Origin: RBG-13-68-16 sp050018455
Lineage (GTDB): Bacteria > Acidobacteriota > Thermoanaerobaculia > Thermoanaerobaculales > Thermoanaerobaculaceae
Reading direction: 5' to 3'
Length of the DNA stretch: 64,000 nucleotides
NCBI GenBank assembly: GCA_050018455.1
Contig: JBEKAA010000011.1
Coordinates: forward strand, 1 to 64,000
Part shown: positions 9,464 through 17,632 of the stretch, piece after piece
Layout: the number at the start of each line of letters is the position of its first letter
How positions within the stretch are numbered: position 1 is the stretch's first letter
Notes under the pieces: generated by a model
What the model saw: the letters and a program-made list of their open reading frames with translations, nothing else
Database searches by the model: none
What the model was told of the DNA's origin: nothing
Position numbers and translations under genes: made by a program

Positions 9464-9879
9464 CGACGCGTCGCAAGGCCGGCGTACCCAGGCTTCGGGT
9501 CACACAGGTGCACAGCATCATCGGCAACCAGGAGCGCGTGAAGAGGGTCGTCACGGATGGTCTCGGCCTCGGCCGGATCGGGTCCTCGGTCGTGTTGCCG
9601 GACAACTCGTACACCCGGGGAATGATCGCCAAGACCGCGCACATCGTCGCCTTCGAGGAGCTGCCGGCCGAGTCTCACGCCGGGAAGGCGGACGTTGCGC
9701 ACGTTGCCGTGCCCGAGGCGGTCGAGAGGCTCGTGGAAGCCGTGGTCGCGCCGGTCGAAAAGGCGCCGCGCCGGAAGAAGGCAGCCGAAAGCGGAGCGGA
9801 GGGCAAACCCCCCGTCGCCGACGCCAAGCCCGCGACGCGGGTCCCACGAAAGCGCACCACTGCGAAGAGCGAGGAGTAG
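9460..9879 (+). CDS. rpmD: 50S ribosomal protein L30 with long C-terminal tail
   Basis: Residues 1-75 form the L30 fold: PRLRVTQVHSIIGNQERVKR, LGLGRIGSSVVLPDNSYTRG and MIAKTAHIVAFEEL. The family is usually about 60 residues; here a 65-residue tail rich in Ala, Lys and Pro follows, ending KRTTAKSEE. The tail is low-complexity and charged, likely surface-exposed or RNA-contacting. The frame stays open to rplO 3 bp later, so it is not a frameshift product. Confidence 0.93.
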   Translation: MTTRRKAGVPRLRVTQVHSIIGNQERVKRVVTDGLGLGRIGSSVVLPDNSYTRGMIAKTAHIVAFEELPAESHAGKADVAHVAVPEAVERLVEAVVAPVEKAPRRKKAAESGAEGKPPVADAKPATRVPRKRTTAKSEE

Positions 9880-9882
9880 GTC

Positions 9883-10329
9883 ATGGAGCTTCACAACCTT
9901 TCACCGAAGGCAGGGTCGACGAAGGACCGCAAGCGGGTCGGGCGTGGGCCGGGTTCCGGCAACGGCAAGACCGCCGGCAAGGGCCACAAGGGCCAGCTGT
10001 CGCGGTCGGGGCACAGCCACAAGCGCAACTTCGAGGGTGGCCAGATGCCGCTCGTCCGCCGCATGCCGAAGCGAGGGTTCACCAACATCTTCCGCAAGGA
10101 GTTCGTGATCGTGAACGTCGGACAGCTCGATCGCTTCCCCGCCGGCTCGGAGGTCACGCCCGACGTACTGCTTGCGGAGGGTGTTATCTCGCGCTTGCGT
10201 GACGGCGTGAAGGTGCTCGGCGACGGGTCGCTCTCCCGCAAGCTCACCGTTCGCGCCCACAAGTTCTCGAAGAAGGCGCAGGAGCTCATCCAGGCGGCGG
10301 GTGGTAGCTGCGAGGTGATCGGGCAATGA
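9883..10329 (+). CDS. rplO: 50S ribosomal protein L15
   Basis: Late-assembly protein. The 148-residue product begins MELHNLSPKAGSTKDRKRVG, with the glycine-rich GRGPGSGNGKTAGKGHKGQ, FEGGQMPLVRRMPKRGF and the C-terminal KAQELIQAAGG. It overlaps secY by 4 nt. Confidence 0.97.
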   Translation: MELHNLSPKAGSTKDRKRVGRGPGSGNGKTAGKGHKGQLSRSGHSHKRNFEGGQMPLVRRMPKRGFTNIFRKEFVIVNVGQLDRFPAGSEVTPDVLLAEGVISRLRDGVKVLGDGSLSRKLTVRAHKFSKKAQELIQAAGGSCEVIGQ

Positions 10330-11705
10330 TCGAAAGCCTGCGGAACATCTTTTCGATCCCCGACCTGCGAAGGCGGGTCATCTTCACCTTCCTGCTTCTG
10401 GCGGTGTACCGGCTCGGGGCGTTCATCCCGACGCCGGGCGTCGACCCGGTCGCGATCGCCGAGTTCACAAGCCAGGCGAAGGGAACGATCCTCGGCTTTC
10501 TGAACCTCTTTTCGGGAGGCGCGCTGGGGCGGATGACGATCTTCGCCCTCGGGATCATGCCGTACATCTCTGCGTCGATCATCCTGCAGCTCCTGACGGT
10601 GGTCTGGCCCTACCTGGAGAAGCTGTCGAAGGAGGGCGATCTCGGGAGGAAGAAGATCACGCAGTGGACGCGGTACGGCACGGTCGTCATCTCGATCGTC
10701 CAGTCGCTGGGCATCTCGTTCTTCCTCGAGAAGACCTCGGCACCTGGCGGCATGGCGCTGGTCCCGCATCCGGGCTGGGCTTTCCGCTTCATGACCGTGC
10801 TGACGCTGACGACGGGCACGGCGTTCGTGATGTGGCTCGGCGAGCAGATCACCGAACGGGGCGTCGGCAACGGCATCTCGTTGATTATCTTCGCTGGCAT
10901 CGTGGTGGGCCTGCCGCGCGCGCTCGTCAGCTCGTTCCAGGACCTCCGCACCGGCAGCATGTCGATCATCACCGCGCTGCTGTTCATCGTGTTCGCGGTC
11001 CTCGTCGTCGGAGCGATCGTGCTGATGGAGCGCGCCCAACGCCGGATTCCGGTGCAATACGCCAAGCGCGTCGTCGGGCGGAAGATGTACGGCGGGGCGA
11101 GCACCTACCTTCCGCTCCGGCTCAACACCGGCGGCGTGATCCCCGTGATCTTCGCCGCGTCCATCCTGTCGTTCCCGCAGACGATCGGTCAGATGGTGGA
11201 CCACCCGGTGGTCAAGGCCATCACGCGAGCGCTGCAGTGGGGCGAGCCGCTCTACAACTTGGTGTACTTCATCTCGATCATCTTCTTCTGCTACTTCTAC
11301 ACTTCGATCATCTTCAACCCCCAGGACACCGCCGAGAACATGCGCAAGTACGGGGGGTTCATCCCGGGGATCCGGCCGGGCCAGCGCACGGCCGACTTCA
11401 TCGACATGACGCTCACCAGGATCACGCTCGTGGGGGCCATCTACCTGGCGCTCGTCGCGATTCTGCCCGAGATCCTGATCACGGGCTTCAAGGTGGCGAC
11501 GATTCCGTTCATCGGAGGCCCACTCGACGCTCTCCTGCCTCGGTGGTTCACCGAGGGCCTCGGGATCAAGTTCTACTTCGGCGGCACGTCGCTGCTGATC
11601 GTGGTCGGCGTTGCAATGGACACGGTGCAGCAGATCGAGGCGCAGATGGTGATGCGCCACTACGACGGGTTCGTCAAGGGCCGCCGCATCCGCGGCCGCA
11701 GGTGA
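10326..11705 (+). CDS. secY: SecY protein-export channel subunit
   Basis: Central pore of the SecYEG translocon in the inner membrane. The 459-residue protein has ten hydrophobic segments; recognisable pieces are YRLGAFIPTPGVDP, the GGALGRMTIFALGIMPYISAS plug/TM2 region (split here for brevity), ERGVGNGISLIIFAGI, and the C-terminal MRHYDGFVKGRRIRGRR ending with the ribosome-contacting basic tail. ATG overlaps the rplO stop. Confidence 0.98.
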   Translation: MIESLRNIFSIPDLRRRVIFTFLLLAVYRLGAFIPTPGVDPVAIAEFTSQAKGTILGFLNLFSGGALGRMTIFALGIMPYISASIILQLLTVVWPYLEKLSKEGDLGRKKITQWTRYGTVVISIVQSLGISFFLEKTSAPGGMALVPHPGWAFRFMTVLTLTTGTAFVMWLGEQITERGVGNGISLIIFAGIVVGLPRALVSSFQDLRTGSMSIITALLFIVFAVLVVGAIVLMERAQRRIPVQYAKRVVGRKMYGGASTYLPLRLNTGGVIPVIFAASILSFPQTIGQMVDHPVVKAITRALQWGEPLYNLVYFISIIFFCYFYTSIIFNPQDTAENMRKYGGFIPGIRPGQRTADFIDMTLTRITLVGAIYLALVAILPEILITGFKVATIPFIGGPLDALLPRWFTEGLGIKFYFGGTSLLIVVGVAMDTVQQIEAQMVMRHYDGFVKGRRIRGRR

Positions 11706-11712
11706 TGAGCGA

Positions 11713-12381
11713 ATGGTGACTCGCGCCCTCGACGTCATTCTCCTAGGCCCTCCGGGCGCCGGGAAGGGAACGCAGGCCAAGCGGATCGCGGCCGCGTTCG
11801 AGCTCCTCCACATCTCGACCGGCGACCTGCTGCGCGACGAGGTCGCGAAAGGCACCGGTCTTGGCGAGGAGGCGAAAGGGTACATGAACCGGGGCGACCT
11901 CGTGCCGGACGAACTGGTCGGCAAGATGCTCGCCAAGCGCCTGCACAGCCAGCAGGCCGCGCTCGGCTGCGTGTACGACGGTTACCCCAGGACCACCGCC
12001 CAGGCGGTCCTGCTGGACGGGCTACTCTCCGAGCTGGCTCGACGGGTGGACGTCGTCCTATACCTGGGTGTGGCGGACGCCGACCTCCTCGCCAGGATTA
12101 CGGGCAGGCGCTCGTGCCCGGCGTGCGGGGCGGTTTACCACGTCGTGAGCCAGCCCCCGAAGGCCGAGGGCGCATGCGACCGCTGCGGCGCCGCGCTGGT
12201 GCAGCGCGACGACGACCGCGAGGGAGTGGTATCCGAGCGACTGCGAGTGTATCGCGAGCACACCGCGCCGCTGCTGAGCTATTACAGCGCCCGCAGGATC
12301 ATGCGGGAGGTCGATGGAGCGGTGGCTCCGGACGAGGTGTTCCGGCGGCTGCGCGAAGCGATGGGGAACGTGTCCGCGTGA
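11713..12381 (+). CDS. adk: Adenylate kinase, zinc-LID type
   Basis: Catalyses ATP + AMP to 2 ADP. The 222-residue product has the P-loop GPPGAGKGTQAKRIA (about 11-25), the AMP-binding STGDLLRDEV, YDGYPRT, and a long LID with two CxxC pairs (CPACG and CDRCG, residues about 136-160) that bind structural zinc. The RDDDRE motif follows. It sits 7 bp after secY, the usual alpha-operon position. Confidence 0.97.
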   Translation: MVTRALDVILLGPPGAGKGTQAKRIAAAFELLHISTGDLLRDEVAKGTGLGEEAKGYMNRGDLVPDELVGKMLAKRLHSQQAALGCVYDGYPRTTAQAVLLDGLLSELARRVDVVLYLGVADADLLARITGRRSCPACGAVYHVVSQPPKAEGACDRCGAALVQRDDDREGVVSERLRVYREHTAPLLSYYSARRIMREVDGAVAPDEVFRRLREAMGNVSA

Positions 12382-13133
12382 TGATCCTCAAGACCCCCGA
12401 GGAGCTGGCAGTCATGGACCGGGCCAACGCCGTGGTCCATGACACGCTGCACCTGGTGGCCGAGGCCGCCAAGCCCGGGGTGTCGACCAAGGAACTGGAC
12501 GAGCTGGCCGAGGAACACATCAGGTCTGCCGGGGGTCGACCTGCGTTCAAAGGATACCGGGGGTATCCGGCGACGCTGTGCACCTCGGTCAACGACGTGA
12601 TCGTGCACGGGATCCCGTCACCCACGCACCGCTTACGCGAGGGGGACATCCTGGGAGTGGACTGCGGCGTCGTGCTCGACGGGTTCGTCGGCGACTCCGC
12701 GGTCACGATTCCGGTCGGCGAGGCCCCCGAGGAGGCAAGGCGCCTCATGCGGGTGACGAAGGAGTGTCTGGAGCTGGCGGTGGATGTCGTGCGGCCGGGG
12801 CGGCGCCTGACCGACATCGGGGCCGCTGTCCAGGGCCACGCAGAGGCGGCAGGGTACTCCGTCGTGCGCGAGCTTGTCGGGCATGGGATCGGACGCGCCA
12901 TGCACGAGGATCCCCAGGTCTACAACTTCGGGCCCGGGGGCAGGGGCCCGGAATTGCGTCCCGGACTTGTTCTCGCCATCGAGCCGATGATCAACGCCGG
13001 CAAGGCCGGGGTGGTCTTCGACGACGATGGCTGGACAGCGCGCACCGAAGACGGTAAGCTTTCTGCCCATTTCGAGTACTCGGTGGCCGTTACCGAGAAC
13101 GGCCCGTGGGTACTCGGTGTGGACGGAAGGTAG
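12381..13133 (+). CDS. map: Methionine aminopeptidase type I
   Basis: Removes the N-terminal Met from new proteins. Metal ligands are visible as DCGVVLDGFVGDSAV (two Asp), HGIGRAMHEDPQVYNFG (His), AIEPMINAG (Glu) and FEYSVAVTENG (Glu); HGIPS supplies the substrate-side His. ATG 12381 overlaps the adk stop (TGATG) and gives 250 aa; an in-frame GTG at 12378 is an alternative. The open frame upstream lies inside adk and is not used. Confidence 0.96.
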   Translation: MILKTPEELAVMDRANAVVHDTLHLVAEAAKPGVSTKELDELAEEHIRSAGGRPAFKGYRGYPATLCTSVNDVIVHGIPSPTHRLREGDILGVDCGVVLDGFVGDSAVTIPVGEAPEEARRLMRVTKECLELAVDVVRPGRRLTDIGAAVQGHAEAAGYSVVRELVGHGIGRAMHEDPQVYNFGPGGRGPELRPGLVLAIEPMINAGKAGVVFDDDGWTARTEDGKLSAHFEYSVAVTENGPWVLGVDGR

Positions 13134-13142
13134 GGAGAGGGT

Positions 13143-13361
13143 ATGGCAAAAGAGGAGGCCATCGAGGTGATGGCCACCGTGGTGGAGGCCCTACCGAACG
13201 CGGTGTTTCGCGTCGAACTGGAGAACGGGCATGAGGTTCTCGCGCACATCTCGGGCAAGATGCGGAAGCACTTCATCCGCATCCTGCCGGGGGACAAGGT
13301 CCTGGTCGAGCTGTCGCCGTACGACCTGACGCGTGGGCGCATCGTGTACAGGTACAAGTGA
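13143..13361 (+). CDS. infA: Translation initiation factor IF-1
   Basis: 72-residue OB-fold factor that binds the ribosomal A site during initiation. MAKEEAIEVMATVVEALPNA, FRVELENGHEVLAHISGKMR and GDKVLVELSPYDLTRGRI match the family end to end. GGGAGAGGG precedes the ATG. Confidence 0.98.
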   Translation: MAKEEAIEVMATVVEALPNAVFRVELENGHEVLAHISGKMRKHFIRILPGDKVLVELSPYDLTRGRIVYRYK

Positions 13362-13389
13362 CCAGGAATCGCTGCCGGCGATTCCTGGT
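13361..13389 (+). terminator. Perfect hairpin between infA and rpmJ
   Basis: A 12-bp perfect inverted repeat, ACCAGGAATCGC (13361-13372) and GCGATTCCTGGT (13378-13389), with a 5-nt loop begins at the infA stop. No U-run follows; the next bases are the motif CATCCCGAGCGAAGCGAGGG, which I recall as a short interspersed sequence in many bacterial intergenic regions. It may attenuate transcription or protect the upstream mRNA end. Confidence 0.6.
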
Positions 13390-13466
13390 CATCCCGAGCG
13401 AAGCGAGGGATCTCGTGGGGTTGCGGGGTCGGTGGGAAGTGGTAAGGGGTTAGGAGAATCTGGCAT

Positions 13467-13580
13467 ATGAAAGTTCGCTCTTCGGTACGCAAGATCTGCA
13501 GCAAGTGCAAGATCGTGGTGCGCAAAGGGGTTGTCCGGGTGATCTGCGAGAACCCCAAGCACAAGCAGCGCCAGGGTTGA
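13467..13580 (+). CDS. rpmJ: 50S ribosomal protein L36
   Basis: 37-residue zinc ribbon protein, MKVRSSVRKICSKCK then IVVRKGVVRVICENPKHKQR. The zinc ligands are two Cys of CSKC, a third Cys (ICENP) and His (KHKQ). TAGGAG lies upstream of ATG 13467. It is followed 14 bp later by rpsM, as is standard. Confidence 0.97.
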   Translation: MKVRSSVRKICSKCKIVVRKGVVRVICENPKHKQRQG

Positions 13581-13594
13581 TGAGGAGGTAGGCT

Positions 13595-13975
13595 GTGGCA
13601 CGAATTGTGGGCGTCGATCTTCCCCAGAACAAGCACGTGGAAATCGGTCTGACATACATCTACGGCATTGGCCGATCGCTGTCGCACACGGTCTTGACCA
13701 AAGCCAAGGTCGATCCGATGGTCCGCGTCAAGGATCTCTCCGAAGACGAGGTGCGTCGCATTGCCCGCGTCATCCAGGATGACGTCAAGGTTGAAGGCGA
13801 CCTGCGCAAGGAAGTCGCGATGAACATCAAGCGACTGATGGAGATCGGTTGCTACCGCGGCGTCCGGCACCGGCGCGGGCTGCCGGTCCGCGGCCAGCGC
13901 ACCCACACCAACGCGCGCACCCGCAAGGGCCCGCGGCGCGGCACCGTGGCCAAGAAGAAGAAGACCGGGAAGTAG
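13595..13975 (+). CDS. rpsM: 30S ribosomal protein S13
   Basis: Head protein contacting P-site tRNA and L5. The 126-residue product (GTG start after GAGGAGG) has RIVGVDLPQNKHVEIGLTYI, YGIGRSLSHTVL, GCYRGVRHRRGLPVRGQRTH and TNARTRKGPRRGTVAKKKK at the basic tail. Confidence 0.98.
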   Translation: MARIVGVDLPQNKHVEIGLTYIYGIGRSLSHTVLTKAKVDPMVRVKDLSEDEVRRIARVIQDDVKVEGDLRKEVAMNIKRLMEIGCYRGVRHRRGLPVRGQRTHTNARTRKGPRRGTVAKKKKTGK

Positions 13976-13989
13976 GGCGAGGCGGGACG

Positions 13990-14391
13990 ATGGCAAAAGC
14001 AACCAAGGCTGCAAAGAAGGGCGCCCGGCGGCGCGAGCGCAAGAGCGTGCCGCACGGCATCGCCCACATCCAGGCGACGTTCAACAACACGATCGTTACG
14101 ATCACCGATGCGACCGGAGGGGCGATTTGCTGGAGCTCGGCCGGACGCATCGGATACAAGGGGTCCCGCAAGGGAACGCCGTATGCGGCGCAGCTCGCTG
14201 CGCGCAACGCCGCCGAGCAGGCCCAGGAGCACGGCGTCCGCACCGTGGACGTGGAGCTCAAGGGACCCGGCGCGGGTCGGGAGTCGGCGATCAGGGCGCT
14301 CGCGGCATCGGGCCTCGAGATCAAGAGCATCAAGGACGTGACGCCCATCCCGCACAACGGCTGCAGGCCGCCCAAGCGGCGGCGAGTTTAA
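13990..14391 (+). CDS. rpsK: 30S ribosomal protein S11
   Basis: Platform protein lining the E site. The 133-residue product shows HGIAHIQATFNNTIVTITD, SAGRIGYKGSRKGTPYAAQL and DVTPIPHNGCRPPKRRRV. The start is ATG 13990; the frame is open upstream to 13849 but that region is rpsM. Confidence 0.98.
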   Translation: MAKATKAAKKGARRRERKSVPHGIAHIQATFNNTIVTITDATGGAICWSSAGRIGYKGSRKGTPYAAQLAARNAAEQAQEHGVRTVDVELKGPGAGRESAIRALAASGLEIKSIKDVTPIPHNGCRPPKRRRV

Positions 14392-14409
14392 GAGTCTAGG
14401 GAGGTTGCA

Positions 14410-15036
14410 GTGGCACGATATCACGAGCCGGTGTGTCGGCTGTGCCGTCGCGAGGGCATGAAGCTGTTCCTCAAGGGGGAGCGGTGCTTCAAGGAGAAGT
14501 GCGCGGTCGAGCGGCGTTCGTACGCGCCCGGCCAGCACGGGAAGCGCCGCAACAAGATGCAGCCGTACGGGCTGCAGTTGCGCGAGAAGCAGAAGGTGCG
14601 CCGCGTGTACGGCGTTCTGGAGGCGCAGTTCCGGCGCTACTTCGCCGAGGCCGCTCGCCAGAGGGGCGTCACGGGTGACAACCTGCTTCGGCTGCTGGAG
14701 CTCAGGTTGGACAACGTGGTCTACACGCTAGGGTTCGCATCTTCGCGGTCGCAGGCCAGGCAGTTGATTCGCCACGGGCACGTCCTGGTGAACGGGCGTC
14801 GGAACGATGTCCCGTCGATCCAGGTGAGGCCCGGCATGGAGATCGCGCTGAAGGAGAAGCTCCGGGCCAACGCCTTCGTCAACGAGGCGCTTGACACGGC
14901 TCAGGGCCGCGGCGTACCGCCGTGGCTCGAGCTCGACGGCGAGAACTACAAGGGCAAGGTCCTTGCGCTTCCGACGCGCGAGGACATCCGTCTGCCGATC
15001 CAGGAGCAGTTGATCGTCGAGCTCTACTCGCGGTGA
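14410..15036 (+). CDS. rpsD: 30S ribosomal protein S4, zinc type
   Basis: Primary 16S binder and fidelity protein. The 208-residue product (GTG start) has an N-terminal zinc cluster CRLCRREGMKLFLKGERC with another Cys in EKCAVE, the S4 RNA-binding domain around LRLDNVVYTLGFASSRSQAR and RQLIRHGHVLVNGRRNDVPS-type sequence, and ends IQEQLIVELYSR. Confidence 0.98.
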   Translation: MARYHEPVCRLCRREGMKLFLKGERCFKEKCAVERRSYAPGQHGKRRNKMQPYGLQLREKQKVRRVYGVLEAQFRRYFAEAARQRGVTGDNLLRLLELRLDNVVYTLGFASSRSQARQLIRHGHVLVNGRRNDVPSIQVRPGMEIALKEKLRANAFVNEALDTAQGRGVPPWLELDGENYKGKVLALPTREDIRLPIQEQLIVELYSR

Positions 15037-15046
15037 GGAGGTCGCA

Positions 15047-15997
15047 ATGAGAGGATTGGAGCTGCACAGGCCCCAGGCCGTGGTACTGGACACTGAGCGG
15101 AGCACGGCCACCTACGGGACCTTCACAGCGCAGCCCTTCGAACGAGGGTGGGGCGTGACCGTGGGCAATGCCCTCCGGCGCATCCTGCTTTCCTCTATCG
15201 AGGGGAGTGCGATCGCTGCTGTGCGTTTCGCCGGGGTGGATCACGAGTACGACTCGATCCCCGGCGTGATGGAGGACGTCACCGACCTGATCCTGAATCT
15301 GAAGCGGGTGCCGCTCAGGCTGACAGGGCCCGAGACGGTCACGGCCACCCTCCAGGTGGACGAGCCCGGGATGCTCAAGGCAGGATCCATCAAGGGCGGC
15401 TCCGATCTCGAGATCGTCGATCCGGAGGTCTACCTCGCGACCCTCGCGGAAGAGGGGGCCGTAGAGGCCGAGCTCGTGATCCGCCGCGGGCGCGGGTACG
15501 TCCCCGCGGATGAGCAGGGCGCCGGCAACCTGGGCGTCGGCTTCATCTACCTCGACGCCGCGTTTTCGCCGGTGCGGAAGGCCAATTACCGCATCGAGCC
15601 CGCCCGCGTAGGCCAGGCGACGGATTACGAGAAGCTGGTCCTCGACGTCTGGACGAACGGCGCAATCACACCGACTGCGGCCGTGGTCGAGGCAGCGGGC
15701 CTGCTCGCCGATCACCTGCCGATCTTCCGGGTCCTCGAGCAGGGCGCCGCCACGAAGCCTGCGAGCAAGGCGGAAAGCGTGCTCGAGGAATCGATCGACC
15801 GACTCGAACTCGGCGGCCGGATCAACAACATGCTGCGGAACGCCGGGATCGAGACGGTTCGCGACCTCGTGGGCACGGACGAGGACGAACTCGGCAAGAT
15901 CCAGGGGTTCGGCAAGAAGGCGCTGACCGAAGTACGGGAGAAGCTCGAAACGCTGGGCTTGAGCCTCGGCGTGCGCTTCGACTTGCCGCAGTCGTAA
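15047..15997 (+). CDS. rpoA: RNA polymerase alpha subunit
   Basis: Scaffold for core polymerase assembly and activator contacts. N-terminal domain: GTFTAQPFERGWGVTVGNAL, RRILLSSIEGSAIAAVRF, VPLRLTGPETVTA. C-terminal domain (about 245-310): EESIDRLELGGRINNMLRNA and KIQGFGKKALTEVREKLE, giving the helix-hairpin-helix that binds UP elements. Length 316 aa is normal. Confidence 0.98.
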   Translation: MRGLELHRPQAVVLDTERSTATYGTFTAQPFERGWGVTVGNALRRILLSSIEGSAIAAVRFAGVDHEYDSIPGVMEDVTDLILNLKRVPLRLTGPETVTATLQVDEPGMLKAGSIKGGSDLEIVDPEVYLATLAEEGAVEAELVIRRGRGYVPADEQGAGNLGVGFIYLDAAFSPVRKANYRIEPARVGQATDYEKLVLDVWTNGAITPTAAVVEAAGLLADHLPIFRVLEQGAATKPASKAESVLEESIDRLELGGRINNMLRNAGIETVRDLVGTDEDELGKIQGFGKKALTEVREKLETLGLSLGVRFDLPQS

Positions 15998-16013
15998 CGG
16001 AGGAGAGTCAGTC

Positions 16014-16475
16014 ATGCGACACAACATGTCGAAGCGCAAGCTGGGGAGGGTGTCGGAGCATCGCCGCGCCCTGTTCCGGAACCAGCTCAAATCATTGGTC
16101 ATACACGAGCGCATCATCACTACGCTTCCCAAAGCCAAGGAGCTGCGGCCGATCGCGGAGAAAGTGGTCACCCTCGGGCGACGGGCCGACTCCGTCCAGG
16201 CCCGGCGCCTGGCTGCGCGCTGGCTCACCGACCGTGACCTGGTGCACCGGTTGTTCGCGGAGATCGGCCCGCGCTTCGTCAACCGGCCGGGGGGCTACAC
16301 GCGGATCGTGAAGCTCGGTCCCCGCCGGGGCGACGGCGCGGAACTGGCTGTCCTCGAGTTCGTCGACTTCAGGCTCCCCGACACCAAGGGGAAGGCCGCC
16401 AGCGAGAACAAGAAGGAGCGCAAGAAGAAGGCGCCAGGAGCCGCCACGAAGGAAGCCGCGGCGCCGGCCAGGTAG
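16014..16475 (+). CDS. rplQ: 50S ribosomal protein L17
   Basis: Tunnel-exit region protein. Residues 1-115 match L17: MRHNMSKRKLGRVSEHRRAL, LFRNQLKSLVIHERIITTLP, KAKELRPIAEKVVTLGRR and GGYTRIVKLGPRRGDGAE. A Lys/Ala-rich tail of about 30 residues follows. It is the last gene of the superoperon and is followed by a terminator hairpin. Confidence 0.97.
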   Translation: MRHNMSKRKLGRVSEHRRALFRNQLKSLVIHERIITTLPKAKELRPIAEKVVTLGRRADSVQARRLAARWLTDRDLVHRLFAEIGPRFVNRPGGYTRIVKLGPRRGDGAELAVLEFVDFRLPDTKGKAASENKKERKKKAPGAATKEAAAPAR

Positions 16476-16498
16476 ACGGTCCCCATGCGATCTGATCT

Positions 16499-16524
16499 GG
16501 CGCCCGGATCGTCCGGGCGCCTTT
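16499..16524 (+). terminator. Rho-independent terminator of the ribosomal superoperon
   Basis: Perfect 10-bp stem GGCGCCCGGA / TCCGGGCGCC with a TCG loop, followed by TTTCGT. It lies 23 bp after the rplQ stop. Confidence 0.85.
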
Positions 16525-16746
16525 CGTCATCTCCAAGGTGTCGGGCCGAAAACCGCCTGTCGGCGCGGGCCGCCGCCCTGTCGCTCGAAGGTGTCCAATT
16601 CGGGTAGGAACCTCCCAAGGGCCTCGTTTCAGACCGTCCGAGTCTCCGGTTGCTCGGTGGACGGGGACCGTGGATGGCCTTTCGCGTCGTGGCGGGGGCG
16701 GCGGCGCGACGGCGCGTCGGCAGTTCGACCGAGAGAGAGGGTCGTC

Positions 16747-16947
16747 ATGATCAAAGTGAACATCCATCCGATCGAGCGAGTCGTCAGGGGGATCGTCGGC
16801 CTGGCGGTGCTCAGCCTGGTGGCGTGGGGCCCGAAGAGCCTCTGGGGGCTGCTCGGGCTGCTCCCGCTCGCCACAGCTCTGACGGGATGGTGCCCACCGT
16901 ACACCTTGCTCGGGATCAGCACCTGCCGCAAGAAGGCCGACGCGTAA
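16747..16947 (+). CDS. DUF2892 (YgaP-like) small membrane protein
   Basis: 66-residue protein with two hydrophobic helices (RGIVGLAVLSLVAWGPKSLW and LLGLLPLATALTGWCPPYTL) and two cysteines in the family motif CPPYTLLGISTC. Members often accompany rhodaneses and ArsR-type sensors and are linked to sulfur or thiol stress; no direct function can be read here. The ATG is 270 bp after rplQ, beyond the terminator. The 220 bp before it (16525-16746) hold no gene I can support. Confidence 0.85.
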   Translation: MIKVNIHPIERVVRGIVGLAVLSLVAWGPKSLWGLLGLLPLATALTGWCPPYTLLGISTCRKKADA

Positions 16948-17007
16948 CGCTCCGGCCGGCGGGTGAAATCCGAGCGGCGGAGCGTCCGCGGACGCGGCGG
17001 TGACTTC

Positions 17008-17036
17008 TTGCCTTGATATCGCTTTGTGGTTATAAT
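17008..17036 (+). promoter_or_regulatory. Sigma-70-type promoter of the arsR operon
   Basis: A perfect -10 box TATAAT (17031-17036) lies 17 bp after TTGCCT (17008-17013, 4 of 6 to consensus). It sits 18 bp before the arsR start, so any operator is likely to overlap it. Confidence 0.7.
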
Positions 17037-17054
17037 AGAAAAGAAGGGGGGCCT

Positions 17055-17408
17055 GTGCGAGCAGCGTCCGAACAGTTGCTGGAGAAGATCGCGGACCGGC
17101 TGAAGGCGATGGCCGACCCGATGAGGCTGCACATTCTCCATGCGCTTCAGGGTGGCGAGCGCTGCGTCGGCGACATCCTCGCCGAGGTCGGCGGAAGCCA
17201 GGCCAACGTCTCCAAGCACCTCTCCGTGCTCCGTCGCGTCGGACTGGTGGACTGCCGGCGCGAGGGGGTGAACGTCTACTACCGCATCGACGACCCGACG
17301 GTGTTCACGATCTGCTCGACGGTCTGTGATTCTCTGGAGCGCCAGGTCGACACCGAGAAGCGGGAGATCGAGCAGGGCCGGGCCGCCATGCTCGGAGGCG
17401 AGAGGTGA
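17055..17408 (+). CDS. ArsR/SmtB-family repressor
   Basis: 117-residue winged-helix DNA-binding protein: RLKAMADPMRLHILHALQGG, GSQANVSKHLSVLRRVGLVD (recognition helix) and REGVNVYYRIDD (wing). Cysteines occur at CVGDI before the recognition helix, in VDCRRE, and as CSTVC in the last helix; this spacing resembles thiol or persulfide sensors of the family, but the ligand is unknown. The GTG at 17055 follows AAGAAGGGGGG; the TTG at 17013 would lie in the promoter. Its stop overlaps the next ORF (GTGA). Confidence 0.88.
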   Translation: MRAASEQLLEKIADRLKAMADPMRLHILHALQGGERCVGDILAEVGGSQANVSKHLSVLRRVGLVDCRREGVNVYYRIDDPTVFTICSTVCDSLERQVDTEKREIEQGRAAMLGGER

Positions 17409-17632
17409 GCGACTGGGGCAACACCCTGGTCATGTTGGGCGTGCTGGCGGCCTGGCTGCTCCTGCAGCGGGTCGTGCTTCCGAAGCTCGGGGTGCCCACG
17501 TGAGCGGTCCCTGACCCGGCCGGCGGCCGGGACAGCGAGCGGACCCGGGGCGGCGCCTGCGCGACCTCGCGCGGCGCGAATGGGACCGGAGAGGGCGGCG
17601 AACCGGAGCACCAGCCCGGGAAGGATGCGTGA
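17405..17632 (+). CDS. Small membrane ORF with in-frame TGA (possible selenoprotein)
   Basis: Codons 1-32 encode MSDWGNTLVMLGVLAAWLLL then QRVVLPKLGVPT, one transmembrane helix. Codon 33 is TGA (17501-17503). If read through, the frame continues 42 codons to a TGA at 17630-17632 that overlaps the next start (TGATG). A stable hairpin with a GGC loop starts its apical loop 19 nt after the TGA. The extension is Gly/Arg-rich and not clearly protein-like, so a simple 32-residue membrane peptide is the alternative. The frame overlaps arsR by 4 nt, so it is translated with it. Confidence 0.5.
17506..17545 (+). promoter_or_regulatory. Hairpin after the first in-frame TGA (SECIS-like or terminator)
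   Basis: Inner stem CCCGGCC (17515-17521) / GGCCGGG (17525-17531) with loop GGC, within an outer stem GGTCC / GGACC (17506-17510 / 17541-17545). It starts 2 nt after the TGA at 17501. The loop begins with GG, as bacterial SECIS elements require from memory; without a U-run it is a poor terminator. Confidence 0.45.

Noticed and set aside
9891..11936. 681-codon antisense ORF over secY and rplO
   Set aside because: High GC keeps opposite frames open; the plus-strand genes are certain and the antisense product has low-complexity charge runs.
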